A stretch of 64,000 nucleotides of DNA from assembly GCF_002872475.1 (NCBI RefSeq), contig NZ_CP025682.1:186001-250000 (forward strand). The letters are read 5' to 3'. Source of the stretch: Pseudazoarcus pumilus. Its GTDB lineage: Bacteria; Pseudomonadota; Gammaproteobacteria; Burkholderiales; Rhodocyclaceae. A program made the translations under genes and the position numbers. A model generated the notes under the pieces. It saw nothing but the letters and a program-made list of their open reading frames with translations. It did not search any database and was not told the DNA's origin. This document shows, piece after piece, positions 16,673 to 25,053 of this stretch (position 1 is its first letter; each line of letters opens with the position of its first letter).

Positions 16673-16888
16673 ATGGCCCGCATCACCGTCGAAGACTGCC
16701 TGGACAAGATTCCGAACCGTTTCCAGCTCACGCTGGCCGCGACCTTTCGCGCGCGTCAGATCACCGTCGGCTCGACGCCGCTGATCGACGCGGACAAGTA
16801 CGGCAAGGAAAAAGCCACCGTGATCGCGCTGCGCGAGATCGCCGAAGGCAAGGTCGGACTCGAGGTGCTCAACCGCGGCCAGGCATGA
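16673..16888 (+). CDS. rpoZ: RpoZ, RNA polymerase omega subunit
   Basis: The 71-aa protein begins [19 protein letters not shown] and contains [15 protein letters not shown], characteristic of omega, which assists beta-prime folding and forms one ppGpp-binding site with it. Position between gmk and spoT is the standard proteobacterial order. Confidence 0.96.
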   Translation: MARITVEDCLDKIPNRFQLTLAATFRARQITVGSTPLIDADKYGKEKATVIALREIAEGKVGLEVLNRGQA

Positions 16889-17002
16889 CCTGAAGGAGGC
16901 CTTCTTGGGCGAGGATCGTGATTTTCGATCCGCTTTGAACCCCGCTGCGGCCCTTGGCCGAGGAGGACGTTCGCGCGCAATGAAGCTGTTGGGGAGGAGT
17001 GC

Positions 17003-19225
17003 ATGATGGACATCGCCGCCGATGTGCCCGCCTCCCCGAACGAGCCCTTCAGCCCGCCTCCGTCGAGCGTGTTGTCGCTCGACTTCGGGCGGCTCAAGAC
17101 CAAACTCGAGACCTATCTCAAGCCCGAGGACATCGGGCTCATCGAAGCCGCCTACCATTTCTCGGCCGATGCCCACCAGGGGCAGTTCCGCAGCAGCGGT
17201 GACCCCTACATCTCGCACCCGGTCGCAGTCGCCGACATCATCTCCGACTGGCGACTCGACTCGCAGGCGCTGATCGCCGCACTCCTCCACGATGTAATGG
17301 AGGACACCCACATCTCCAAGCAGGAGATCGCCGAGCGCTTCGGCAAGGTCTCGGCCGAGCTGGTCGACGGCCTGTCCAAGCTCGACAAGGTCGAGTTCCG
17401 TTCGCGCAAGGAGGCGCAGGCCGAGAACTTCCGCAAGATGCTGCTGGCCATGGCCAACGATCTGCGGGTGATCCTGATCAAGCTCGCCGACCGTCTGCAC
17501 AACATGCGTACGCTCGATCACGTGCGCCCCGAGAAGCGTCGCCGCATCGCCACCGAGACGCTCGACATCTATGCGCCGATTGCCAACCGCCTGGGGCTCA
17601 ATACGCTCTACCGTGAGTTGCAGGAGCTGTCCTTCGAGCACAAGTACCCGCTGCGTTTCCAGGTGCTCAGCCGTGCCGTCAAGGCCGCGCGCGGCAACCG
17701 CCGCGAGGTCGTCGGCAAGGTGCTCAAGGCGCTCGAGGAGCGGCTGCCGCAGTGGGGCATCGCGGCCGACATCTTCGGTCGTGAGAAGCATCTGTTCTCG
17801 ATCTACCGCAAGATGGTCGAGAAGAACCTGTCGTTCTCGCAGGTGCTCGACATCTACGGCTTTCGCGTCATCGTGCCGGACGTGCCCACCTGCTACGTCG
17901 CCATCGGCGCGCTGCACTCGCTCTACAAGCCGGTGCCGGGCAAGTTCAAGGACTACATCGCGATTCCCAAGGCCAATGGCTATCAGTCGCTGCACACCAC
18001 GCTGATCGGCCCCTTCGGCACGCCCATCGAGATCCAGGTGCGTACCGCCGAGATGCACCACATCGCCGATGCCGGCGTGGCCAGCCACTGGCTCTACAAG
18101 GACGACGAGAAGACGCTCACCGAGCTCGAGCAGCGCACCCACAACTGGTTGCAGTCGCTGCTGGAACTGCAGCACACCTCGGCCGAGGCCACCGAGTTCC
18201 TCGAGCACGTCAAGATCGACCTGTTCCCGGGCGAGGTCTACGTGTTCACGCCGCAGGGCAAGATCCTGTCGATGCCGCGCGGCTCCACGCCGGTGGATTT
18301 CGCCTACGCCGTGCACACCGACATCGGCAACCGCTGCGTGGCCTGCCGCATCAACACCGATCTGATGCCGCTGCGCACCGAGCTGCACAACGGCGACCAG
18401 GTCGAGATCATCACCGCTGCGCACGCCAACCCCAATCCGGCATGGCTGTCGTATGTACGCACCGGCAAGGCACGCGCGCAGATCCGTCACTTCCTCAAGA
18501 ATGCGCAGAACGAGGAATCGGTCGCGCTGGGCGAGCGTCTGCTCAACCAGTCGCTGCGCCCGCACGGCCTGACGCTGGGCCAGATCAGCACATTCGCGTG
18601 GGATCGCTTTCTCAAGGATCGCGGCGTCAAGAGCAAGAAGGACGTGTTCTCCGAGATCGGCCTGGGCAAGCGTCTGCCGGTCATCGTCGCGCGGCGTCTG
18701 GTGCAGGCGCAGGATCAGGAGTCGGGCCGACCGGACGTCATCAAGCCCAAGTCCATCTCGCCCATCCACATCAGCGGTGCCGAAGGCATCGCCGTGCAGT
18801 TCGGCTCGTGCTGCCAGCCGATTCCGGGTGACCCCATCATCGGCGTGATCCGCAAGGGCCGCGGCCTGGAAGTGCACCGCCACGACTGCACGTCGGTGGC
18901 CAAGATTCGCGGCGACCGTGGGCGCTGGGTCGATGTCGAGTGGGAAGCGGCACACGGGCGCACCTTCGACGTCACGCTCAAGGTGATCACGCGCGAAGGC
19001 CGCGGCGTGCTCGCGCGTGTCGCCAGCGCGATCTCGGAAGCCGACTGCAACATCCAGAACGTCACCATGGACAACGAGCAGGGCGTGTACATCTCGCTCA
19101 ACCTCACCATCCAGGCGCGCGACCGCATGCACCTGGCCTCCGTGATGCGTGCGGTGCGCCGTGTGCCGGAAGTCATGCGCATCGGCCGCATCCGCAGCGA
19201 CGGCAGTTTCGGGCGCAGCATGTAG
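17003..19225 (+). CDS. spoT: SpoT/RelA-type bifunctional (p)ppGpp synthetase/hydrolase
   Basis: The 740-aa alarmone enzyme has the HD hydrolase domain with ALLHDVMEDTHI and KLADRLHNMRTL, then the synthetase domain with FKDYIAIPKANGYQSLHT. The TGS domain (DLFPGEVYVFTPQGK) and a C-terminal ACT domain (DVTLKVITREGRGVLARV) follow. The intact HD and synthetase motifs argue for a bifunctional SpoT-like enzyme rather than a RelA with a dead HD. GGAGG at 16993-16997 precedes ATG 17003; ATG 17006 is equally possible. The TAG stop again falls in a GTAG. Confidence 0.95.
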   Translation: MMDIAADVPASPNEPFSPPPSSVLSLDFGRLKTKLETYLKPEDIGLIEAAYHFSADAHQGQFRSSGDPYISHPVAVADIISDWRLDSQALIAALLHDVMEDTHISKQEIAERFGKVSAELVDGLSKLDKVEFRSRKEAQAENFRKMLLAMANDLRVILIKLADRLHNMRTLDHVRPEKRRRIATETLDIYAPIANRLGLNTLYRELQELSFEHKYPLRFQVLSRAVKAARGNRREVVGKVLKALEERLPQWGIAADIFGREKHLFSIYRKMVEKNLSFSQVLDIYGFRVIVPDVPTCYVAIGALHSLYKPVPGKFKDYIAIPKANGYQSLHTTLIGPFGTPIEIQVRTAEMHHIADAGVASHWLYKDDEKTLTELEQRTHNWLQSLLELQHTSAEATEFLEHVKIDLFPGEVYVFTPQGKILSMPRGSTPVDFAYAVHTDIGNRCVACRINTDLMPLRTELHNGDQVEIITAAHANPNPAWLSYVRTGKARAQIRHFLKNAQNEESVALGERLLNQSLRPHGLTLGQISTFAWDRFLKDRGVKSKKDVFSEIGLGKRLPVIVARRLVQAQDQESGRPDVIKPKSISPIHISGAEGIAVQFGSCCQPIPGDPIIGVIRKGRGLEVHRHDCTSVAKIRGDRGRWVDVEWEAAHGRTFDVTLKVITREGRGVLARVASAISEADCNIQNVTMDNEQGVYISLNLTIQARDRMHLASVMRAVRRVPEVMRIGRIRSDGSFGRSM

Positions 19226-19268
19226 TAGGTTGAATCAACCGACCCACTACCTGTAGTTGTAAAGACGC

Positions 19269-19297
19269 TTGACCTCCTCCGCTCCAGAATCCACAAT
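19269..19297 (+). promoter_or_regulatory. Candidate promoter for riboswitch-nrdAB
   Basis: TTGACC (19269-19274) and CACAAT (19292-19297) with a 17-base spacer lie just ahead of the riboswitch. The -35 box is good, the -10 moderate. Transcription from here would include the whole aptamer. Confidence 0.45.
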
Positions 19298-19306
19298 CCG
19301 GACCAG

Positions 19307-19492
19307 CATCACGGTTGCCCGGCTTCACGGCCGGGCATGAAAAGGGAATCCGGTTCGAATCCGGAACTGCCCCCGCAACTGTATCCGGCGAGTCTGACGC
19401 CAACCCATGCCACTGGGCCCTGCACCTTGCGTGCATCCCGGGAAGGCCGGCGCCAGACGATGACCCGGGAGTCAGGAGACCTGCCGTGTCGC
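19307..19492 (+). ncRNA. Adenosylcobalamin (B12) riboswitch upstream of nrdA
   Basis: The conserved core of the cobalamin riboswitch is readable in order: CACGGTTGCCC, AAAAGGGAATCCGG with a matching CCGGAACTG, CCCCGCAACTGTAT (19371 on), GCGAGTCTGACG, the B12-box region GCCACTG (19409-19415), GGGAAGG, GATGACCCGGGAGTC and closing AGGAGACCTGCCG (to 19486). No coding frame explains this 425-bp gap. These aptamers normally switch downstream genes off when AdoCbl is bound. The gene controlled is nrdA, the class Ia reductase that needs no B12. Confidence 0.93.
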
Positions 19493-19618
19493 GACATTCC
19501 TTCAACGCAATCGGGGCGGGGTGCCCCCGGCGAGGTCATGGTCCATACCATCTCCCCTGTCCGTTCGACGAGCAACGTTGCTAGCCGCGCCATGCGGCCG
19601 GCAGGCCAAGCTTCGTCC

Positions 19619-19649
19619 GGAGCTCCCCGCACGTCATACAAGGAGCTCC
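19619..19649 (+). promoter_or_regulatory. Possible RBS-sequestering hairpin of the nrdA leader
   Basis: The self-complementary octamer GGAGCTCC occurs at 19619-19626 and again at 19642-19649, 15 bases apart, directly before the nrdA ATG at 19651. The GGAG of the second copy is the ribosome binding site. Pairing the copies gives an 8-bp stem that hides it. As expression platform for the riboswitch this is inferred; the repeat itself is seen. Confidence 0.55.
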
Positions 19650-19650
19650 C

Positions 19651-22431
19651 ATGGACCGCCCTCAGCTAGATCTCTCCCTGCCCCCGTTCAAGGTCATCCG
19701 TCGCAACGGTGCCGTGGTCGAGTTCGACCCCGGAAAGATCGCGGTGGCAATGAGCAAGGCCTTCCTCGCCGTCGAAGGCAGCCACGGCACGGCCTCGGCC
19801 CGCATTCGTGACCAGGTCGGCCGGCTCGTGGAGACCGTGGTCGCCGCGCTGGTGCGCCGCAAGCCCGAGGGCGGCACCATTCATATCGAGGATATCCAGG
19901 ACCAGGTGGAACTGGCGCTGATGCGCGGTGGCGAGCACGATGTGGCGCGCACCTACGTGCTCTACCGCGAGAAGCGCGCGGCCGAGCGCGCAATGCAGGC
20001 ACCGCGCGCGGCGCCCGAACTGCACGTGGAGATCGCCGGACGGCGCGAGCCGCTCGAGCGCACACGCCTCGAGGCCATCGTCGAGGCCGCGTGCGCCGGG
20101 CTGCCCGATGTATGCAGCGCGACAGTGGTCGATGCCGCGATGCGCGACCTGTACGACGGTATCGGGCTCGCCGAAGTGCATAAGGCGCTGGTGATGGCCG
20201 CGCGCGGCCTGATCGAGCGCGAACCGGCCTACAACCAGGTCACCGCGCGCCTGCTCGCACATCAGATCCGCCTCGAGGTGCTGGGCGAGGAAGTGGCGCA
20301 GGGCGACATGGGTGCGCGCTATCCCGACGCCCTGGCGAGCTTCGTGCGGCGAGGCATCGACGCGCAGTTGCTCGACCCGCGGCTGGCGCAGTTCGATCTG
20401 GCGTGCCTGGGCGCGACGCTGGACGCCTCGCGCGACCTGCAGTTCGGCTACCTCGGCCTGCAGACGCTGTACGACCGTTACTTCCTGCACATCGACGAGC
20501 GCCGCATCGAGCTGCCGCAGTGCTTCTTCATGCGCGTGGCGATGGGTCTGGCGATCGACGAGATCGACCGTGAGGCGCGCGCCCTCGAGTTCTACGAAGT
20601 GCTCTCGCGCTTCGACTTCATGAGTTCCACGCCGACGCTGTTCAATAGCGGCACGCTGCATTCGCAACTGTCGTCGTGCTATCTGACCACCGTGTCCGAT
20701 GACCTTGACGGCATTTTCCAGGCCATCAAGGAAAACGCGATGCTGCAGAAGTTCGCCGGGGGGCTCGGCAACGACTGGACGCCGGTGCGCGCGCTCGGCA
20801 GTCGCATCCGTGGCACCAACGGCAAGAGCCAGGGCGTGATCCCCTTCCTCAAGGTGGTCAACGACACTGCGGTGGCGGTGAACCAGGGCGGCAAGCGCAA
20901 GGGCGCGGTGTGTGGCTATCTGGAAACCTGGCATCTGGACATCGAGGAATTCCTCGACCTGCGCAAGAACACCGGCGACGACCGCCGCCGAACGCACGAC
21001 ATGAACACCGCGCATTGGGTGCCTGACCTGTTCATCAAGCGCGTGCGCGACGATGGCCCGTGGACCCTGTTCTCGCCGGCCGACGTGCCGGACCTGCACG
21101 ATCTGTACGGTGAGAAGTTCGAGACGGCCTATGTGGCGTATGAAGCCCGCGCGGACGCCGGTGAGATCCCGCTGTTCAAGCGTGTCTCGGCCGTTTCGCT
21201 GTGGCGCCGCATGCTCACCATGCTGTTCGAGACCGGTCACCCGTGGATCACCTTCAAGGATCCGTGCAACCTGCGCTCGCCGCAGCAGCACGTCGGCGTG
21301 GTGCATAGCTCCAACCTGTGCACCGAGATCACGCTCAACACGTCCGACACCGAAATCGCCGTGTGCAACCTCGGCTCGGTGAACCTCGTGAATCACCTCT
21401 GGGACGGCGCACTCGACCACGACAAGCTCGCGCGCACCGTGAAGACGGCGATGCGCATGCTCGACAACGTCGTCGACATCAACTTCTACGCGGTCGGCAA
21501 GGCGCGCAACTCCAACCTGCGCCACCGCCCGGTGGGTCTGGGCGTGATGGGCTTCCAGGATTGCCTGCACAAGCTGGGAATCGCCTACGCCTCGGAAGAA
21601 GCAGTGGAGTTCGCCGACCGCTCGATGGAGGCCGTCGCGTATCACGCCTACAGCGCGTCCAACGCGCTCGCCGAGGAACGCGGGCGCTACTCGACCTTCG
21701 CCGGCAGCCTGTGGGATCGTGGCGTGCTGCCGCTCGATTCCATCGATGTGCTCGAGCGTGAGCGTGGCGTGCCGGTCGAGGTGGATCGTTCCAGCACGCT
21801 GGACTGGGATGGGCTGCGCGCGCGCATCGCGCAGCACGGCATGCGCAACTCCAACTGCCTGGCGATCGCGCCCACCGCGACCATTGCCAACATCGTCGGC
21901 GTCTCCGCCAGCATCGAGCCCGAGTACCGCAACCTGTACGTCAAATCCAACCTCTCCGGCGAATTCACCGTGGTGAACGGGGATCTCGTGGCCGAGCTCA
22001 AGCGTCGTGATCTGTGGGACGAGGTGATGATCTCGGATCTCAAGTACTACGACGGCGCGTTGGGCAAGATCGATCGCGTGCCCGACGACCTCAAGCGCCT
22101 GTACGCGACCGCCTTCGAGATCGACCCCGCGTGGCTGGTCGAGGCCGGCGCGCGACGTCAGAAGTGGATCGACCAGTCGCAGTCGTTGAACATCTACGTC
22201 GCCGCAGCCTCGGGCAAGAAGCTGCACGACACCTACATGCTGGCGTGGACGCGCGGGCTCAAGACCACCTACTACCTGCGCTCGCTGGGCGCGAGCTCGG
22301 CCGAGAAATCCACCGGCGCCGGCGGCGAGCTCAACGCCGTTGCCGCCACCGTTGCCGCGGTGGCCACCGCCCAGGCCGGCGAGCCCAAGTTCTGCGCCAT
22401 CGACGATCCCGATTGCGAGGCCTGCCAGTAA
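19651..22431 (+). CDS. nrdA: NrdA, class Ia ribonucleoside-diphosphate reductase alpha subunit
   Basis: The 926-aa large subunit reduces ribonucleoside diphosphates to deoxy forms. An N-terminal ATP-cone (VIRRNGAVVEFDPGKI, about 15-30) gives allosteric control, and a second cone-like region follows to about 210. Active-site cysteines are visible in SQLSSCYLTT, NLCTEITLN (with the catalytic Glu) and AVCNLGSVNL; the C-terminal redox pair is DCEACQ. Length and tail resemble the Pseudomonas-type NrdA. Class Ia rather than the B12-dependent class II because nrdB follows. Lies under a cobalamin riboswitch. Confidence 0.93.
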   Translation: MDRPQLDLSLPPFKVIRRNGAVVEFDPGKIAVAMSKAFLAVEGSHGTASARIRDQVGRLVETVVAALVRRKPEGGTIHIEDIQDQVELALMRGGEHDVARTYVLYREKRAAERAMQAPRAAPELHVEIAGRREPLERTRLEAIVEAACAGLPDVCSATVVDAAMRDLYDGIGLAEVHKALVMAARGLIEREPAYNQVTARLLAHQIRLEVLGEEVAQGDMGARYPDALASFVRRGIDAQLLDPRLAQFDLACLGATLDASRDLQFGYLGLQTLYDRYFLHIDERRIELPQCFFMRVAMGLAIDEIDREARALEFYEVLSRFDFMSSTPTLFNSGTLHSQLSSCYLTTVSDDLDGIFQAIKENAMLQKFAGGLGNDWTPVRALGSRIRGTNGKSQGVIPFLKVVNDTAVAVNQGGKRKGAVCGYLETWHLDIEEFLDLRKNTGDDRRRTHDMNTAHWVPDLFIKRVRDDGPWTLFSPADVPDLHDLYGEKFETAYVAYEARADAGEIPLFKRVSAVSLWRRMLTMLFETGHPWITFKDPCNLRSPQQHVGVVHSSNLCTEITLNTSDTEIAVCNLGSVNLVNHLWDGALDHDKLARTVKTAMRMLDNVVDINFYAVGKARNSNLRHRPVGLGVMGFQDCLHKLGIAYASEEAVEFADRSMEAVAYHAYSASNALAEERGRYSTFAGSLWDRGVLPLDSIDVLERERGVPVEVDRSSTLDWDGLRARIAQHGMRNSNCLAIAPTATIANIVGVSASIEPEYRNLYVKSNLSGEFTVVNGDLVAELKRRDLWDEVMISDLKYYDGALGKIDRVPDDLKRLYATAFEIDPAWLVEAGARRQKWIDQSQSLNIYVAAASGKKLHDTYMLAWTRGLKTTYYLRSLGASSAEKSTGAGGELNAVAATVAAVATAQAGEPKFCAIDDPDCEACQ

Positions 22432-22486
22432 GGGATGAGGCCTAGCCCGGTTTCGCGGGAGCGGCTTAAGCCGCGAGAGCACCGCG

Positions 22487-22562
22487 GTAGGGCGCGAACC
22501 GAAGGGCATTGCGCCGTATTGGTCAGACATGCGGCGGATTACGCTTCGCTAATCCGCCCTAC
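22487..22562. repeat. REPIN (two facing REPs), 76 bp
   Basis: GTAG (22487-22490) is followed by hairpin GGCGC...GCGCC (22491-22515). The facing REP is hairpin GGCGGATTA-CGCTTCGC-TAATCCGCC (22533-22558), with its closing CTAC ending at 22562. The same unit, degenerate in its first half, recurs at 58389-58464 with high identity over about 78 bp. It lies in the 266-bp nrdA-nrdB spacer. Confidence 0.8.
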
Positions 22563-22587
22563 GGCTCTGCCAGTAGGTCGAGGAAAT

Positions 22588-22673
22588 GTAGGTCGCGTTG
22601 AGCCACAGGCGAAATGCGACACGCAGCGGTGGATACGCCGTTGTCGCAATTCGCTGCGCTCATCGCGACCTAC
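22588..22673. repeat. REPIN (two facing REPs), 86 bp
   Basis: GTAG (22588-22591) plus hairpin GTCGC...GCGAC (22592-22620) faces hairpin GTCGC...GCGAC (22643-22669) plus CTAC (22670-22673). Same size and plan as the sppA-hemW REPIN hit by IS110. With the preceding unit it fills most of the nrdA-nrdB gap and may limit read-through or shape mRNA decay between the two cistrons. Confidence 0.8.
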
Positions 22674-22697
22674 GAAGCCCAATCACAAGGAATCCAC

Positions 22698-23804
22698 ATG
22701 CTCGACTTTGAAGACGACATCACCGCTACCCCCGCAACGCCACACACGCCCATTCCTGCGCCGCCAACGCAGGCTGGAACACCTGCCGGTCGCGTGCGCG
22801 CCGCCGACAAGCGCGCCATCAACGGCGCCACCGACGTCAACCAGCTCGTACCGTTCAAGTATCACTGGGCGTGGGAGAAGTATCTGGCCGGCTGCGCCAA
22901 CCACTGGATGCCGCAGGAAGTCTCCATGCAGCGCGACATCGCGCAGTGGAAGGACCCCAACGCCCTGAGCGAGGACGAGCGCCTGATCGTCAAGCGCAAC
23001 CTCGGCTTCTTCGTCACCGCCGATTCGCTGGCGGCCAACAACATCGTGCTCGGCACCTACCGCCATATCACCGCGCCCGAGTGTCGCCAGTACCTGTTGC
23101 GCCAGGCCTTCGAGGAGGCCATCCACACCCACGCCTACCAGTACATCGTCGAGTCGCTGGGTCTGGACGAGGGCGAGATCTTCAACGCCTATCAGGAAGT
23201 CAGCAGCATTCGCGACAAGGACGACTTCCTGATTCCGTTCATCGACACCCTGACCGATCCGGACTTTCGTACCGGAACGCCGGAGGCCGACCAGCAGTTG
23301 CTGCGCTCGCTGATCGTGTTCGCCTGCATCATGGAAGGGATCTTCTTCTACGTCGGCTTCGTGCAGATCCTGGCGCTGGGTCGCCAGAACAAGATGACGG
23401 GCGCGGCCGAGCAGTACCAGTACATCCTGCGCGACGAGTCGCTGCACTGCAATTTCGGCGTCGACCTGATCAACACCATCAAGCAGGAGAACCCGCATCT
23501 GTGGACGCCCGCGTTCCGCGAGGAAATCCGCGCGCTCATCGACCACGGCGTGAAGCTCGAATACCGCTACGCCGAGGACACCATGCCGCGCGGCGTGTTG
23601 GGGCTCAATGCGCCGATGTTCAAGGAATACCTGCGCTTCGTCGCAAACCGCCGCTGCCGCCAGATCGGCGTCGACGAGTTGTATCCCGGCGCGGAAAACC
23701 CCTTCCCCTGGATGAGCGAGATGATCGACCTGAAGAAGGAGAAGAACTTCTTCGAGACGCGCGTCACGGAATATCAGACCGGTGGCACGCTCACCTGGGA
23801 TTGA
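22698..23804 (+). CDS. nrdB: NrdB, class Ia ribonucleotide reductase beta subunit
   Basis: The 368-aa diiron-tyrosyl radical subunit has all metal ligands in pattern: Asp in [10 protein letters not shown], Glu and His in EEAIHTHAY whose last Tyr matches the radical tyrosine, Glu in CIMEGIFFY, and Glu and His in [10 protein letters not shown]. The variable Pro/Ala-rich N-terminus is normal. ATG 22698 (MLDFEDD) has AAGGA upstream; the frame is open further back into the REPIN. The REPIN-filled spacer separates it from nrdA. Confidence 0.94.
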   Translation: MLDFEDDITATPATPHTPIPAPPTQAGTPAGRVRAADKRAINGATDVNQLVPFKYHWAWEKYLAGCANHWMPQEVSMQRDIAQWKDPNALSEDERLIVKRNLGFFVTADSLAANNIVLGTYRHITAPECRQYLLRQAFEEAIHTHAYQYIVESLGLDEGEIFNAYQEVSSIRDKDDFLIPFIDTLTDPDFRTGTPEADQQLLRSLIVFACIMEGIFFYVGFVQILALGRQNKMTGAAEQYQYILRDESLHCNFGVDLINTIKQENPHLWTPAFREEIRALIDHGVKLEYRYAEDTMPRGVLGLNAPMFKEYLRFVANRRCRQIGVDELYPGAENPFPWMSEMIDLKKEKNFFETRVTEYQTGGTLTWD

Positions 23805-23821
23805 ACGGTTATCCTGCGCGG

Positions 23822-24034
23822 ATGACGAACGCGATTCCCATTCCCGCGCCCGAATGCCCGCTGTGCGGCCGCCCCAACGATTGTGCGCCGGCGCGCAGCG
23901 GCAATTTCGACACCCCGTGCTGGTGTCTCCAGGCGCGCATTCCCGCCGAGCTCGTCGATTCGCTGCCGGAGGCCGTGCGTGGGCGCGCCTGCATCTGTCG
24001 CGACTGCGTCGCCAGCCACGGCGAGGGTGTCTGA
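23822..24034 (+). CDS. Cysteine-rich CWC family protein
   Basis: The 70-aa protein has [13 protein letters not shown], a central CWCLQARIP and CICRDC: seven cysteines in the order of the cysteine-rich CWC family, probably a small zinc-binding protein of unknown role. It starts 17 bases after nrdB, and its TGA overlaps the ATG of the next gene by one base, so it is likely cotranscribed with both. Confidence 0.82.
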   Translation: MTNAIPIPAPECPLCGRPNDCAPARSGNFDTPCWCLQARIPAELVDSLPEAVRGRACICRDCVASHGEGV

Positions 24035-24480
24035 TGCACATCTGGGTCGATGCCGACGCCTGTCCGGTCGTCGTCAAGGACATCCTGTTCCGCGCCGCCC
24101 GGCGCACCGGGCGGGATCTGACGCTGGTGGCCAACCAGATGATGCGCGTGCCGGCTGCGCCGAACATCCGCGCGGTGCAGGTGCCGGGCGGCTTCGATGT
24201 GGCGGACGACTGGATCGCCGAGCGCGTCACGCCGGGAGATCTGGTGGTCACCGCCGATATTCCGCTGGCGGCGCAGGTGGTGGAAAAGGGTGCGCTGGCG
24301 CTGAGCCCGCGCGGCGAGCGCTACGGCAAGGACAACATCCGCGAACTGCTCGACCTGCGCAACTTCATGGACACGCTGCGCACTACCGGTGTCGACACCG
24401 GTGGGCCGACGGCCTTCGGGCAGGCCGATCGACAGAAGTTCGCCAACCAGCTCGACCGTCTGCTCGCGCAGGCGAAATGA
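24034..24480 (+). CDS. YaiI/YqxD family protein (DUF188)
   Basis: The 148-aa protein begins [18 protein letters not shown] and contains [20 protein letters not shown] and a late NFMDTLR, all typical of the YaiI/YqxD family. The fold is NYN/PIN-like, so nuclease activity is suspected, but function is not established. The start overlaps the CWC gene as TGATG. Confidence 0.9.
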   Translation: MHIWVDADACPVVVKDILFRAARRTGRDLTLVANQMMRVPAAPNIRAVQVPGGFDVADDWIAERVTPGDLVVTADIPLAAQVVEKGALALSPRGERYGKDNIRELLDLRNFMDTLRTTGVDTGGPTAFGQADRQKFANQLDRLLAQAK

Positions 24481-24484
24481 AAAA

Positions 24485-24505
24485 ACGCCCGGCGATACCG
24501 GGCGT
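24485..24505 (-). terminator. Intrinsic terminator of the DCC-like gene
   Basis: On the minus strand ACGCCCGG-TATCG-CCGGGCGT forms an 8-bp stem followed by a run of T (the plus strand reads TGAAAAAA at 24478-24485). It lies between convergent yaiI and the DCC-like gene, and the T-tail serves the minus-strand gene. Confidence 0.85.
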
Positions 24506-24523
24506 CCCGAGGGATGGCGGCGA

Positions 24524-24859
24524 TCAGGCCGCTTTCTTTTTCGGGAAGAAGCCCGACGGGCCGGTGGTCAGGCCCGGTGTGCGGCAGAAGCGGAAGTAGC
24601 CGCCCAGACCGAGCGCGTCGTGCATTGCGCTGATGGCCTCGATGCCGGCGAACACCGTGCCGTCGGCGTCGCGTACGTGGATGGTCTTCTTCACCGCATC
24701 GATGGTGCAGCCGTACTCTTCTGCCCTGCCGCCGGCGGCGATGTCGACCAGCGTCATCGCGTTGTTCTTGTCCTTGGTCTTGAGCTTCTCGACCTCGAGC
24801 TTGCTCGCGAGGTTGCCGCCATCGAAGACGACGGTCAGCGGAGTTTTCGCAGTACTCAT
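24524..24859 (-). CDS. DCC-family-like protein lacking the redox cysteines
   Basis: The 111-aa protein follows the pattern of the DCC (DUF393) thiol oxidoreductases: VVFDGGNLASKLEVEKLK, then TLVDIAA, a Tyr-Gly, IHVRDADGTVFAGIEA, ALGLGGYF and a proline-rich end. In that family the first motif is DGxCxxC; here Asn16 and Ser19 stand in place of both cysteines, so thiol chemistry is unlikely. Length is close to the family minimum. The assignment is by pattern; function unknown. A good terminator follows. Confidence 0.6.
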   Translation of the reverse strand: MSTAKTPLTVVFDGGNLASKLEVEKLKTKDKNNAMTLVDIAAGGRAEEYGCTIDAVKKTIHVRDADGTVFAGIEAISAMHDALGLGGYFRFCRTPGLTTGPSGFFPKKKAA

Positions 24860-25053
24860 TGAATTCTCCCTTCACTGGATCAAATCGGATGACCTGCGCG
24901 GGCTGCCGCCATTGCGCAGAGCCGCGGCGACCGGTCACCGCTATATTAAATGGGGTCTGCGGGTGCGTTTCAAGCCCGCCTGCGCCGTTTCGCTCGACAG
25001 GCCGACATGCGCCCATTAGCATATGCATATATAAAAATACGAGGAGAGCTGCG

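Noticed and set aside
16634-19132. Minus-strand open frame of about 830 codons opposite spoT
   Set aside because: The plus strand encodes an unmistakable SpoT; the antisense product is compositionally odd and lacks an RBS.
19222-19250. Mini-REPIN after spoT (GTAG, short GTTG-AAT-CAAC hairpin, CTAC)
   Set aside because: Too short and degenerate to call; the hairpin is only 4 bp with a 3-nt loop, so it may be chance or a remnant.
19666-22530. Minus-strand open frame of about 950 codons opposite nrdA
   Set aside because: Antisense shadow of nrdA; no family features.
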